64,000 nt of DNA from Haloarcula argentinensis DSM 12282 (GTDB taxonomy: Archaea; Halobacteriota; Halobacteria; Halobacteriales; Haloarculaceae): assembly GCA_000336895.1 (NCBI GenBank), contig AOLX01000030.1, forward strand, positions 1 through 64,000. The letters are read 5' to 3'. The notes under the pieces were generated by a model. The model saw only the letters and a list, made by a program, of their open reading frames with translations, ran no database searches and was not told where the DNA came from. A program made the position numbers and the translations under genes. This document shows positions 44,539 to 53,659 of the stretch, piece by piece (position 1 is the stretch's first letter; every line of letters starts with the position of its first letter).

Positions 44539-45807
44539 ATGTACGAGCGCGACTTCATGGAAGGAACGCGTGGCACCATGGCCGTCGACTGGGAAGAGCG
44601 GATCGACGTCCAGCGGATGCGACGCGAGCGGAAAGAACGAGCCCTCGACCGGCTGCAGGACTCCGAACTCGGGTCGATGCTGCTGATCAATGACCCGAAT
44701 GTCCGGTATATCACCGGGCTGGCGATGACCGGCGGGAGCGGGGCAGACCATTACACGCTCCTGACTGAAAACGGCGACGTGGTCCACTGGGACACTGCGG
44801 ATCACGCATCGAACCAGCGGTTCAACTGTCCCTGGCTCGACGACATCCGGTATGCCTGTCCCGGACTCGGAAACGTGCCCCGGGCGTCAGGCAGCGCTTC
44901 CGCGCGCGACTGGCTCAAAGACAAGATGGCCGAGACGGTGTACACGGCCATGGAGGAGTACGGTGTCGACCGGGAACCGATGGGCATCGACGTGGGGAAC
45001 GGGACGCTAATCCAGAAGTTCGAGGACCGCGGCGTCGATGTCGACAGCAGCGCGGCGACCGATATCATGCTCGACGCGCGGAAGACCAAAACCCGCGACG
45101 AGATCGAGTGTCTGCGACAGGTCGCTGCCATCTGTGAGGCAGGCTTCCAGAAGATTACGGAGAGTGCAAAACCGGGCAAGCGCGAATCAGAAGTCTGGGG
45201 CGATGCGGTCGGCGAGCTCTGGGGGCACGGCGCAATGGCCCAGGGTGGCTACGTGACTTCCGGCCCGAACACCTGGCCGAAACACCAGGCGAACACGACC
45301 GATCGAATGATTCGGCCGAACGACCTCGTCTACGCGGATTTCTACAACATCGGCTATCTGGGCTACCGCTCCTGTTACTACCGGACGTTCAGCATGGGCG
45401 AACCGACGCAGGCACAGAAAGACGCCTACGAAAAAGCTCGTGACGACCTCTATGACGTCCTCGAACGGATCGAGCCAGGGGCCACGACCGACGAAATCTG
45501 CAAGGGCTTCCCCGACAGAGAGGATGAGCATATGGACTGGTACGACGCCGACGAGTTCTGGCAGATGACGACCAACCACTGGGCCCATGGGCTGGGGCTA
45601 CAGCTCTACGAAACGCCGCTCATCTGGCGCGGACTCTCGCCGGACCACCCGATCGAAATCGAGGAGGGCATGACGATGGCTGTCGAGACGATGCAACCCG
45701 CGGAGCGGCAGGGCGTCCGCGTCGAAGAGATGGTCGTTGTCCGCGAGAACGGCGTCGAGATCCTTAGCGAATGGCCCGTTTCGGAGATTACGCGGATCGA
45801 CTACTGA
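44539..45807 (+). CDS. M24 (creatinase/prolidase-fold) protein lacking one metal ligand
   Basis: A 422-residue protein of the pita-bread fold from ATG 44539. An N-terminal creatinase-like domain (about 1-165, 'LLINDPNVRYITGLAM') is followed by the catalytic domain. Of the five usual metal ligands the first Asp ('YADFYN', residue about 267), the His ('HWAHGLGLQLYETP', about 350) and both Glu ('AVETMQP', 'RVEEMVVV') are present. The second Asp of the 'GY.SDxTRTF' motif is replaced by Cys ('GYRSCYYRTF'). It may be a metal-altered or metal-free hydrolase or lyase like creatinase, rather than an aminopeptidase. Located among oxidoreductases of unknown substrate. Confidence 0.8.
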   Translation: MYERDFMEGTRGTMAVDWEERIDVQRMRRERKERALDRLQDSELGSMLLINDPNVRYITGLAMTGGSGADHYTLLTENGDVVHWDTADHASNQRFNCPWLDDIRYACPGLGNVPRASGSASARDWLKDKMAETVYTAMEEYGVDREPMGIDVGNGTLIQKFEDRGVDVDSSAATDIMLDARKTKTRDEIECLRQVAAICEAGFQKITESAKPGKRESEVWGDAVGELWGHGAMAQGGYVTSGPNTWPKHQANTTDRMIRPNDLVYADFYNIGYLGYRSCYYRTFSMGEPTQAQKDAYEKARDDLYDVLERIEPGATTDEICKGFPDREDEHMDWYDADEFWQMTTNHWAHGLGLQLYETPLIWRGLSPDHPIEIEEGMTMAVETMQPAERQGVRVEEMVVVRENGVEILSEWPVSEITRIDY

Positions 45808-45893
45808 CTGACAGATATCGCGGCCGGTCTCACGTACTGTTCGGTTGCCGGCATGCCACTACCGTTAAGTCGGTTGCGCCGTAACGGAAATTT

Positions 45894-46910
45894 ATGCAAC
45901 TGGGAACAGGCCTGTTTACCTGTCAGCAGCGCCCGGACGACGACCGCGAAACCAGCGAGATTTACGACGAAATGCTCGAACTGGGGGAAGTTATCGACAA
46001 CGCGGGCCTCGATAGCGCCTGGGTCTCAGAGCATCACTTCCTCGACGACGATTATCTGTCAGGGGTCACACCGGCACTCGGGGCGTTGGCTGCAGTCACC
46101 GACAACATCGAAATCGGGTCCTGTATCGCGCTCGCGCCGCTGTATGACTCAATCCGGCTCGCTGAGGATATCGCGACGGTCGATCAGATCTCCGGTGGGC
46201 GAACGACGCTCGGGATGGCCATCGGCTCCAACGTCTCCGAGTTTGACGCCTTCGGGATTCCCGACGACGAACGGGCTGAACGGCTAGCCGATACGGTCGA
46301 CACGCTTCGCGGTGCCTGGTCCGACGGGCCGCTCGACTACGAGCCGGAATTCCACGACATCTCGTCGGACGTCACTGTGACGCCGAAACCTGCAGACGAC
46401 GTTCCCCTCATGCTTGGTGGGGCATCGCGTCCTGCCGTCCGGCGGGCCGCCCGGACCGCTGACGCATGGTGTGCCCCGTCGTCGCTGTCAGTCGGTGGCG
46501 TCCGGAAGCGCGTCGAAGACATCCGAAACGTCCGTGACGACGAGGATATCGAGGGCGACTTTCAGATATATGTCCTCCAGCACGGGTTCGTCGGTGACTC
46601 CCGCGAGGACGCATGGGCGCAGATGCGCGACGGCTACCTCTACATCCAGCGCCGATACGAGGAGATATTCTCCGGCGAGACGGTTGCAGAACTCGACGAA
46701 GAGAGCAAACAGGAACTCAAAGAACAGGCTATCTTCGGGACGCCCGAACAAGTCACGGCGGAACTCGAAGCGTACCGTGAGGCACTGGGCGACGACATTC
46801 ACTTCATTTTCCGGACGTACCACCCCGGAACCGGAACGCAGGAGATGGCCGAGTGCATCCGGCGGTTGGGTGAAGAGGTGCAGCCGAAGATCAGCTATAG
46901 TAGCCATTGA
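45894..46910 (+). CDS. Luciferase-like (LLM) flavin/F420-dependent oxidoreductase
   Basis: A 338-residue TIM-barrel oxidoreductase of the bacterial luciferase superfamily, with 'MQLGTGLFTCQQRPDDDRE' at the start, 'GLDSAWVSEHHFLDDDYLSG' (conserved Glu-His-His) and 'VDQISGGRTTLGMAIGS'. It uses FMN or coenzyme F420. The F420:NADP oxidoreductase gene 2.8 kb away makes F420 a reasonable guess. A CGTTAAGT box is centred 27 bases before the ATG (45863-45870). The last 16 bases of the coding region form the left arm of a long hairpin (46895-46980). Confidence 0.9.
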   Translation: MQLGTGLFTCQQRPDDDRETSEIYDEMLELGEVIDNAGLDSAWVSEHHFLDDDYLSGVTPALGALAAVTDNIEIGSCIALAPLYDSIRLAEDIATVDQISGGRTTLGMAIGSNVSEFDAFGIPDDERAERLADTVDTLRGAWSDGPLDYEPEFHDISSDVTVTPKPADDVPLMLGGASRPAVRRAARTADAWCAPSSLSVGGVRKRVEDIRNVRDDEDIEGDFQIYVLQHGFVGDSREDAWAQMRDGYLYIQRRYEEIFSGETVAELDEESKQELKEQAIFGTPEQVTAELEAYREALGDDIHFIFRTYHPGTGTQEMAECIRRLGEEVQPKISYSSH

Positions 46911-46980
46911 AATTCAATGCACACCCGATCGCACGACGGCAGTGCGATCGGTGTGTAAATCGTTTCAATTGTTACTATAG
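46895..46980. repeat. 86-bp palindromic element ending in CTATAG
   Basis: Nested inverted repeats run from CTATAGTA (46895-46902) to TACTATAG (46973-46980). Further in are ATTGAAA/TTTCAAT, then CACACCCGATCGCAC paired with GTGCGATCGGTGTG around a 7-base loop (one bulged base). The left arm supplies the last codons and the stop of the LLM gene. The long nested stem looks like a palindromic MITE or IS end, but it could also end transcription. The ends are not flanked by a distinct target duplication other than the palindromic CTATAG itself. Confidence 0.65.
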
Positions 46981-47138
46981 GACTGGCACATGATGTCGGT
47001 GACTGTTGGAACATCAGATACCGTCTGACCCGAAGGGGATGCGACACCACAAGCGCCAGTAACTCCCTCGGTGCCGCCCGTGTGTTTCGGACCCTCCTGA
47101 ACACCAATACTTATTTCCCCAGGTGAAGAACCGAATTG

Positions 47139-47528
47139 ATGAGTATGGACATCGAAGCATTCTTCCAGAACATGCCGTTTGCCGACCTGCTCGATATCGA
47201 GATAACCACTGTCGATAACGGGCACGCCGAAGGCCATATCGAAATGCGGGAAGAACTGTCGTGGAACGAAGAGCAGATAATGGCTCACGGTGGCGTTACG
47301 TTCACCCTCGCTGATACCGTTGGCGGAGCCGCTCTCGTGTCCCTCGTCGACCAGCCGGTGCCGACCATCGATATGCGCATCGATTACCTCGAAGCCGGAA
47401 CAGGAGACCTCAGAGCGGAAGCAGATGTAGTTCGTCACGGTGGTGACGTTGGCGTCGTCAATGTGGAAGTGTACGCCGAAGACGGTACACAGGTCGCAGA
47501 TGCGCGCGGCGTCTACAAGACGGGATAG
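47139..47528 (+). CDS. Hotdog-fold thioesterase (PaaI family)
   Basis: A 129-residue protein from ATG 47139 (a TATACTTATTT-like box is 27 bases upstream). It has the PaaI/hotdog core: 'NEEQIMAHGGVTFTLADTVG' (HGG-x3-T-L-A-D motif containing the active-site Asp) and flanking helices and strands. Family members hydrolyse acyl-CoA esters, often phenylacetyl-type or blocked intermediates, relieving CoA trapping. Placement between the LLM enzyme and an acyl-CoA ligase fits such a role. Confidence 0.93.
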   Translation: MSMDIEAFFQNMPFADLLDIEITTVDNGHAEGHIEMREELSWNEEQIMAHGGVTFTLADTVGGAALVSLVDQPVPTIDMRIDYLEAGTGDLRAEADVVRHGGDVGVVNVEVYAEDGTQVADARGVYKTG

Positions 47529-47582
47529 CTCGATTGCAGCGACTGCACAGCTTCCGGACACTGTCACAGCCACGTGAATCCA

Positions 47583-49583
47583 ATGTCAGACTCACTCACA
47601 GCACTCGAAGCGGTACAATACGAGCCGAGCGAGGCGTTCGTCACCCAGAGCAACGTCTACGCGTTCATGCAAGAGCACGGCATCGAGAACTTCGAAGAAC
47701 TCCACAGACGGACAGTCACCGATATCGACGGTGAGCCGGCGTCCGGACTTGACTGGTTCTGGGATGAGATAGTCGATTATCTCGATCTGGAGTTTTACAA
47801 GGAGTACGAGCAGGTCCGCGATGACACAGACGGCCCGCAGTTCACGGACTGGTACGTCGGTGGGGAACTCAATATCGCTCACAACGTCGTCGACCGTCAC
47901 GCAGCCCCCGACTCTGAAAACCGAAATACAGTCGCGACAATCTGGGAAGGAGAGGACGGAACAGTCCGTGAGGTCACCTATCACGAACTCCACCAACAGG
48001 CCAATCGTGTCGCTAATGCACTCGAAGAGCGCGGTATCGGAATTGGTGACACCGTCGGGCTATACATGCCGATGGTCCCGGAAATCGTCCCACTGCTGTA
48101 TGGCTGTTTCAAGGTCGGTGCGATTGCCGTCCCTATTTTCTCCGGCTTCGGAGTCGACGCAACAGCAACCCGCATCGAAGACGCCGAGTGTTCGGTCCTG
48201 TTCACCGGCGATGGTTTCTACCGCCGGGGAAGCGAAATCGACCTGAAGTCGGCCGCGGACGAGGCTATCGAGGTGGCCGGTCACGTCGAACACACCATTG
48301 TCTATAATCGGCTTGGTTCTGCGGAGTCTGCCCTCCCGTGGGACCCCAATCATGACGAATGGTGGGCGGATGCAGTCGGGTCCCAATCCGCCGACTACGA
48401 GACCCAGTCACTCCCCGCCGACCACGAGTCGATGTTGCTGTACTCATCCGGGACAACAGGCAAACCGAAGGGCATCGTCCACACACATGCTGGCGGGCTC
48501 GTCCAACCGGCGAAAGAAATCTTCTTTTCGTTCGACCACAAGCCCGCAGACCGGTTTTTCTGGGTCTCGGACATCGGCTGGATGATGGGGCCGTGGACGC
48601 TGATCGGCAATCACGCCCACGGTGGTACCGTCTTCATGTATGAAGGGGCACCCGACTATCCCGAGCCGGACCGGTTCTGGGAAATGATCGACACCCACAA
48701 TCTGTCGGTGTTCGGGATTTCACCGACAGCGATCCGTTCGCTACAGAAGCACGGCGACGAGTGGCTCAATGGGCACGACCTTTCGACGCTGCGCCTACTA
48801 GGCTCGACCGGCGAGCCGTGGGACCCGGACTCCTGGGAGTGGTTTCTGGAGAACGTCGGCGACGGCACGACACCGATTATGAACATCTCCGGGGGAACGG
48901 AGATCTTCGGCTGTTTCCTCCAGCCGACGCCGCTCCACTCGCTGAAGCCAGGGACGCTCGGTGGCCCGGCGCTCGGCATGGACATCGACGTCGTCAATGC
49001 ACAGGGGGAGTCCGTTGCCGAAGCCAACGAGAAGGGGTATCTGGTCTGTCAGTCGTCAGCGCCGTCGATGACAAAATCGCTGTGGAGCGGTGACGAGCGG
49101 TACCTCGAAGAGTACTGGTCGCGGTTCGGCGATATGTGGGACCACGGCGACTGGGCGCAGAAAGACGAGGACGGCTTCTGGTTCTTACACGGTCGGTCGG
49201 ACGATGTCCTCAACGTCGCCGGCCGGAAGGTCGGCCCGGCCGAAGTCGAGAGCGCACTTATCGAACACGATGCGGTCAACGCCGCTGTTGCGATCGGAGC
49301 GGACGACGAAACGAAGGGGACTGCGGTTGTCACATACGTTATCCTCAACGAGGAGTACGAGGAGTCAGAGGACCTTCGCGAGACATTGCGCACGCGAGTC
49401 GGGACAGCGCTTGGCAAGCCATTCCGTCCGCGTGAAGTTCGCTTCGTCGATGAATTTCCGGAGACCCAGTCCGGGAAGATTGTGCGGCGAATCATTCAGA
49501 ATGTCTACGAGGGCGCAGAGCTGGGTGATCTCTCAAGTATCGAAAACCCCGACGCAATCGACGGAATCGACAACGCGCGGTAA
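47583..49583 (+). CDS. Acyl-CoA synthetase (AMP-forming)
   Basis: A 666-residue adenylate-forming ligase from ATG 47583 (a GTG three codons upstream is possible). The P-loop is 'YSSGTTGKPKGIVHTHAG'. The A5-type region 'SGGTEIFGCFLQPTP', the hinge 'GRSDDVLNVAGRKVGPAEVE' and the C-terminal catalytic lysine in 'ETQSGKIVRRIIQ' are present. It activates a carboxylic acid to its CoA thioester using ATP. The layout ('DIGWMMGPW' before the substrate pocket) is that of an acetyl- or medium/branched-acyl ligase; the exact acid is undetermined. Confidence 0.93.
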   Translation: MSDSLTALEAVQYEPSEAFVTQSNVYAFMQEHGIENFEELHRRTVTDIDGEPASGLDWFWDEIVDYLDLEFYKEYEQVRDDTDGPQFTDWYVGGELNIAHNVVDRHAAPDSENRNTVATIWEGEDGTVREVTYHELHQQANRVANALEERGIGIGDTVGLYMPMVPEIVPLLYGCFKVGAIAVPIFSGFGVDATATRIEDAECSVLFTGDGFYRRGSEIDLKSAADEAIEVAGHVEHTIVYNRLGSAESALPWDPNHDEWWADAVGSQSADYETQSLPADHESMLLYSSGTTGKPKGIVHTHAGGLVQPAKEIFFSFDHKPADRFFWVSDIGWMMGPWTLIGNHAHGGTVFMYEGAPDYPEPDRFWEMIDTHNLSVFGISPTAIRSLQKHGDEWLNGHDLSTLRLLGSTGEPWDPDSWEWFLENVGDGTTPIMNISGGTEIFGCFLQPTPLHSLKPGTLGGPALGMDIDVVNAQGESVAEANEKGYLVCQSSAPSMTKSLWSGDERYLEEYWSRFGDMWDHGDWAQKDEDGFWFLHGRSDDVLNVAGRKVGPAEVESALIEHDAVNAAVAIGADDETKGTAVVTYVILNEEYEESEDLRETLRTRVGTALGKPFRPREVRFVDEFPETQSGKIVRRIIQNVYEGAELGDLSSIENPDAIDGIDNAR

Positions 49584-49696
49584 AATACTTCCCTGTCTGG
49601 TTGTGACTGTTTTCGGACATAGGCAAAAGCGAGAACGCAATCGACCTCGCTACGATACTATCGAACCACGGCGGAGGACGGAAGCGCGGCCGGCGT

Positions 49697-50368
49697 CTAC
49701 GTAAAGCTCACACCGACATCGTGCATATCCTCGTTGTATCGAGCGATGTTGATGAGCAGTGGCGTCAGACTCTCGACTTCCGCGGCGTTCGAAAGCGGCC
49801 CAGCAGGGATCGGTCGGACGCCCGCAAGATCAGCAGTCAGCGACACGACTCGGTCACTAACCGCCGAGTCGTCCGCGACTACCAGCGTATCCACATCGAG
49901 CGTGGCCTCTAGATCCGACAGCCGATCCGCTGCGAGGTTGTGGAACGCACCAGCCACTGGAACAGATTCAGGCGCCCGCTCCGCGACAAACTCGGTAACG
50001 CTCCCCGTCGATGGTGGTCGGTAGTGAAGTCCGTCCCCATCGCCGTTCATCCCGACAGCGGGGCTAATGAGCAGTTGGTCCGAGAGCGCGTCATCTTCTG
50101 CCAGTGCTTCAACTGTATCGCCGACGTGATGTGGCGGAATGGCCAAGATAACCACGTCTGCACTGGCCGCGGCGCTACTGTTGTCCGTCCCGTTGATTTC
50201 AGTCTCGACACCGTGAGCGGCCAACCGTTCTTCATACGTTCTGGCTCGCTCGCTGGCTTTTGCAGCGTCCCGCGAGCCGATCGTAATCGCATGGTCCGTG
50301 TCGGCGGCAAACCGCATCGCGAGTCCCTCACCGATGTCACCAGTACCGCCCAGTATAGCTAACTCCAT
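49697..50368 (-). CDS. npdG: F420-dependent NADP oxidoreductase
   Basis: A 223-residue protein from ATG 50368 ('MELAILGGTGDIGEG'), converging on the acyl-CoA ligase gene. The dinucleotide-binding loop is 'AILGGTGDIGEGLAMRFA' and the NADP-phosphate contact 'TIGSRDAAKASERA'. Later blocks 'DVVILAIPPHHVGDTVEAL', 'LISPAVGMN' and 'VPVAGAFHNLAADRL' are those of Fno/NpdG enzymes. It exchanges hydride between coenzyme F420 and NADP, and so could supply reduced F420 to the nearby LLM oxidoreductase. Confidence 0.9.
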   Translation of the reverse strand: MELAILGGTGDIGEGLAMRFAADTDHAITIGSRDAAKASERARTYEERLAAHGVETEINGTDNSSAAASADVVILAIPPHHVGDTVEALAEDDALSDQLLISPAVGMNGDGDGLHYRPPSTGSVTEFVAERAPESVPVAGAFHNLAADRLSDLEATLDVDTLVVADDSAVSDRVVSLTADLAGVRPIPAGPLSNAAEVESLTPLLINIARYNEDMHDVGVSFT

Positions 50369-50503
50369 GCACTCGCATAACGCCCCGTGAAACAAGAAGC
50401 TTTGTCCTGTCACCGAAATCGCTGGCTGCCGTGGGCTGCTGCCAGCAGACGGGAATCGAGCGCGTCAGCAATAGAAGCACCACCCAGTGGCAAACGCGAA
50501 CGG

Positions 50504-51865
50504 TTATTCGATCCAGACCGTCTTTTTGTTGACGAACTCTTTGATTCCCATCTCCGAGAGTTCACGACCGTAACCGGCGTCTTTGATGCCGCCGAACGGG
50601 ACCCGTGGATCTGATTTGGTCATCTCGTTGATGTAGACACAGCCCGCGGAGATGTCTCGTGCCAGACGCTGGCCGCGTTCCCGGTCCGCCGTCCAGAGGC
50701 TTGCACCAAGGCCAAACCGGGTGTCGTTCGCGACTTCGATTGCTTCCTCTACATCAGCGACCTCGTAGACGGTCGCCACTGGGCCGAACGTCTCCTCGGT
50801 GTCAGCGGGGCACCCTGAGGGGACGTCAGTCAGTACTGTCGGTGGATAGAAGGCCCCCGGCCGGTCAAGCGGTTCGCCGCCAGTCAGCACCGTTGCACCG
50901 GCGTCAACGCTGGCCTGTACCTGATCGTGGAGTTCGGCCATCAGGTCTGGGTCAGCCTGCGGGCCGACATCGGTTTCGTCGGACATCGGGTCGCCGACAG
51001 TGAGGTCTTCGAAGGCAGCGACGAGCCCATCAACGTACTCCTCGTAGACGTCCGTGTGAACGATGAAACGCTTGGCGGCGATACACGACTGGCCGCCGTT
51101 CAGTGTCCGTGCTTGCACCCCAGTTTCGAGGGCCGCATCGAGGTCTGCGTCGTCGAGGACAATAAACGGGTCAGACCCACCGAGTTCCAGGACGGTCTTT
51201 TTCAGATGTTTGCCGGCCGTTTCGGCGACGGCACGGCCGGCGGGGCCACTTCCGGTCAGCGTTGCCGCACGGACACGATCATCTGCGAGGATGCCGTCAA
51301 CGTCACTGGAGCCAACCAACAGCGTCTGGAACGCGCCGTCAGGGTAGCCGGCTTCGGCAAACACTTCTTCGAGCGCGAGTGCACACCCGGGAACGTTCGA
51401 AGCGTGTTTGAGGAGGCCCACGTTGCCGGCAGTGAGATAGGGCGCGGCAAAGCGAATGACCTGCCAGAACGGATAGTTCCAGGGCATCACTGCAAGCACT
51501 GGCCCGAGCGGGTCATGGACCGTTTTTACTTCTGTCCCTGGCGGACTGGGGTGGTGCTCCTCGGAGAGATATTTGTGCGCGTATTCGGCATAATGATCAC
51601 AGGCCCAGGCACACTTTTCGACTTCAGCAACAGCCTGCGTGATTGGTTTCCCCATTTCCCGGGTCATCAGCTCAGCATACCGCTGTTTGTTCTCCCGTAG
51701 GACCTCGCCGGCGTTTACCAGCAATTGCTCGCGCTCGCGCAACGGGACATCGCGCCAGTCCTCGAACGTCGACGTGGCACGGTCCAGTTTTCGTTCGACT
51801 GCCTCGTCATCGTCAGGGTCGTACACGTCCAGCCGCTCGCCCGTAGCCGGGTTGACTGCCTCCAT
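50504..51865 (-). CDS. NAD(P)-dependent semialdehyde dehydrogenase (ALDH family)
   Basis: A 453-residue aldehyde dehydrogenase. The catalytic Cys lies in 'LNGGQSCIAAKR', the general-base Glu in 'KKTVLELGGSDPFIVLD' and the cofactor site in 'VMPWNYPFWQVIR'. The sequence is closest in feel to succinate-semialdehyde dehydrogenases of the GabD type, though other aldehydes are possible. It oxidises an aldehyde to the acid, which would fit downstream of a ThDP or lyase step in this block. Confidence 0.92.
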   Translation of the reverse strand: MEAVNPATGERLDVYDPDDDEAVERKLDRATSTFEDWRDVPLREREQLLVNAGEVLRENKQRYAELMTREMGKPITQAVAEVEKCAWACDHYAEYAHKYLSEEHHPSPPGTEVKTVHDPLGPVLAVMPWNYPFWQVIRFAAPYLTAGNVGLLKHASNVPGCALALEEVFAEAGYPDGAFQTLLVGSSDVDGILADDRVRAATLTGSGPAGRAVAETAGKHLKKTVLELGGSDPFIVLDDADLDAALETGVQARTLNGGQSCIAAKRFIVHTDVYEEYVDGLVAAFEDLTVGDPMSDETDVGPQADPDLMAELHDQVQASVDAGATVLTGGEPLDRPGAFYPPTVLTDVPSGCPADTEETFGPVATVYEVADVEEAIEVANDTRFGLGASLWTADRERGQRLARDISAGCVYINEMTKSDPRVPFGGIKDAGYGRELSEMGIKEFVNKKTVWIE

Positions 51866-51969
51866 ATCGGTTCAATCTTCGGCGTCATGCATACATTAAT
51901 CTTTACTGGCCTAAACACTCTGACAGGAAACAACGTTAGCTTTTATACTCATAGGTCAGAAATGTGCTG

Positions 51970-52689
51970 ATGATGTACAAGCACGTAGCTCTGTTAGTCA
52001 GACAGGACGGTATGTCTCACGAGGAGTTCGTCGACTACTGGCAGACCAATCACACGCCGATCGCGAAGGACATCGAGGGCGTGGTTCGCTACCAGCAAGT
52101 CCTTCCAACAGAGCCATCACATGCCGAATTTGACGGGCTGGCGGAGCTGTACTTCGAGACGCTTGAAGACCTGCACGAGGCGCTGGGCAGTCCCGGCTCC
52201 CGGGACTATGATCCTACCAAAGAGATCGCCGCAAAGGCCCGCGAAGACGTGAATAACTTCCTTGCTGTCGAGGAGCGGCCGCGTATCATTGGCGAAGAGA
52301 TCGTGCAGAAAGACGAGGTCGGTGGCGACACTGACGGTCTCTACAAGCACTCGGCGTTTCTCGTCCGGCAGGACGACATGACCCACGAGGAGTTCGTCGA
52401 CTACTGGCAGACCAACCACACGCCGATCGCCCGTGAGATCGAGGGTGTCGTCAAGTACAATACGGTCATCCCAACAGACCCCGCGAACGCCGAGTTCGAC
52501 GGCGTCGCCGAACTCTACTTCGACGACCTCGAGAAGCTATACGACGCACTCGGCAGCGAAGGATCGCGGGATTACGCACCGGACAGAGGGAAAGCGAAAG
52601 CGGCCCGCGAGGACGTGGATAACTTCTTGGCTATCGACGAGCGGCCCCGGTTTATCGGCCAGGAACAGCTCGTCAAGGACGAGGGGTAG
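51970..52689 (+). CDS. Tandem EthD-domain protein
   Basis: A 239-residue protein made of two copies of one module of about 110 residues. Both contain 'MSHEEFVDYWQTNHTPIA' or 'MTHEEFVDYWQTNHTPIA', then 'AEFDGLAELYFETLED' or 'AEFDGVAELYFDDLEK'. EthD domains are dimeric ferredoxin-like folds, often found beside degradative oxygenase or dehydrogenase genes. The two halves are about 70% identical by eye, so the protein is a fused dimer that arose by recent duplication. The stop is one base before the HD-domain gene. Confidence 0.88.
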   Translation: MMYKHVALLVRQDGMSHEEFVDYWQTNHTPIAKDIEGVVRYQQVLPTEPSHAEFDGLAELYFETLEDLHEALGSPGSRDYDPTKEIAAKAREDVNNFLAVEERPRIIGEEIVQKDEVGGDTDGLYKHSAFLVRQDDMTHEEFVDYWQTNHTPIAREIEGVVKYNTVIPTDPANAEFDGVAELYFDDLEKLYDALGSEGSRDYAPDRGKAKAAREDVDNFLAIDERPRFIGQEQLVKDEG

Positions 52690-52690
52690 T

Positions 52691-53275
52691 ATGCCCGACT
52701 ACGAGGCGCAAGTCACGGAGGCGTTCCCGGAACTCGACTACATCTCATCGGACGACCTTCGTAGCAAAGTCATCGAAGCGTGGACACTCGCCCTTGAACG
52801 AGGTGGCTGGCGCGACATTACGGACATTCCCTACGCCTGGAATATCCACGAGGTAACCAACGTCAGGCACGTCCGCGGTGTTACCAGAATCGCACGAGAG
52901 TCCGCTATCGAACAGCAGGAGTTCCACGGGGCCGACCCCGATATCGACGTGATCGTCGCGGCGACATTACTCCACGACGTCGGAAAGTGCTATGAGTACG
53001 TCGACTTCGTCGAGGACGAGAAACTACTCGACCCGGACCCGAGATACGCAACCGAAGAGGTCCCACACTCCCTATCAGGCTATGCACTTGCGCACGAGGT
53101 CGGCTGTCCGCTGGCGGTCCAGCGAGCGATTCCGCACTTTATCGGCGAGATCCCGACGCGGACACTGGAAGCCGAACTCGTCAAGAGTGCGAACTCCGCG
53201 TCCTCGAACGCGATTACGCAGTCAACGATGGGTATCACGCTCCAGGAGTGGGTTGATGAGTACTCCCAGACGTAG
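52691..53275 (+). CDS. HD-domain phosphohydrolase-like protein
   Basis: A 194-residue protein from ATG 52691. The HD metal-site pattern is 'NIHEVTNVRHVRGVTRIA' (first His), 'LLHDVGKCYEY' (the HD pair) and a later helix pair 'VQRAIPHFIGEIPTRTLEAE'. HD proteins cleave phosphate esters, or in some lineages act as oxygenases on small metabolites. It follows the EthD gene by one base and shares a transcript with it. The substrate is unknown; a role in the same pathway as the EthD protein is inferred from position. Confidence 0.88.
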   Translation: MPDYEAQVTEAFPELDYISSDDLRSKVIEAWTLALERGGWRDITDIPYAWNIHEVTNVRHVRGVTRIARESAIEQQEFHGADPDIDVIVAATLLHDVGKCYEYVDFVEDEKLLDPDPRYATEEVPHSLSGYALAHEVGCPLAVQRAIPHFIGEIPTRTLEAELVKSANSASSNAITQSTMGITLQEWVDEYSQT

Positions 53276-53659
53276 CCACTGGCGCGAACGATAGCACCCC
53301 TGCTGAAGAATCGATCGGCGGAGTCAGTCCTTCATAGGCACGGATAGTAACTGCGTAATCTAACGCCTTGTTGACCGTCGGTAGTTTCGAGATCGCCAGT
53401 ACCGAAGACACTATCCACTGGTTTCCCTCGCCCGTATTTTGAGTATAGCAGTTTATTTCTACTCGTTTAGCAGATATTTGTGTCTAAACATAGGAGGTGT
53501 GCCTCCATAGAACAATACTTATTGACATAAACAGCTCTAAAACAGTGATATCTACCCAAACACACCTAAAAGAAAATTAAGATTATTATTAATACGCGTG
53601 TGTGGGAGAGGATACAACTCTTTGAGCCAAATACGTGTACATTGCGGGTATGCTGTTAC
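53276..53659. other. AT-rich intergenic interval
   Basis: Nearly 400 AT-rich bases between the HD gene and glucose dehydrogenase. No frame, repeat or RNA gene was seen. It marks the border between the catabolic block and the sugar block. Confidence 0.4.
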
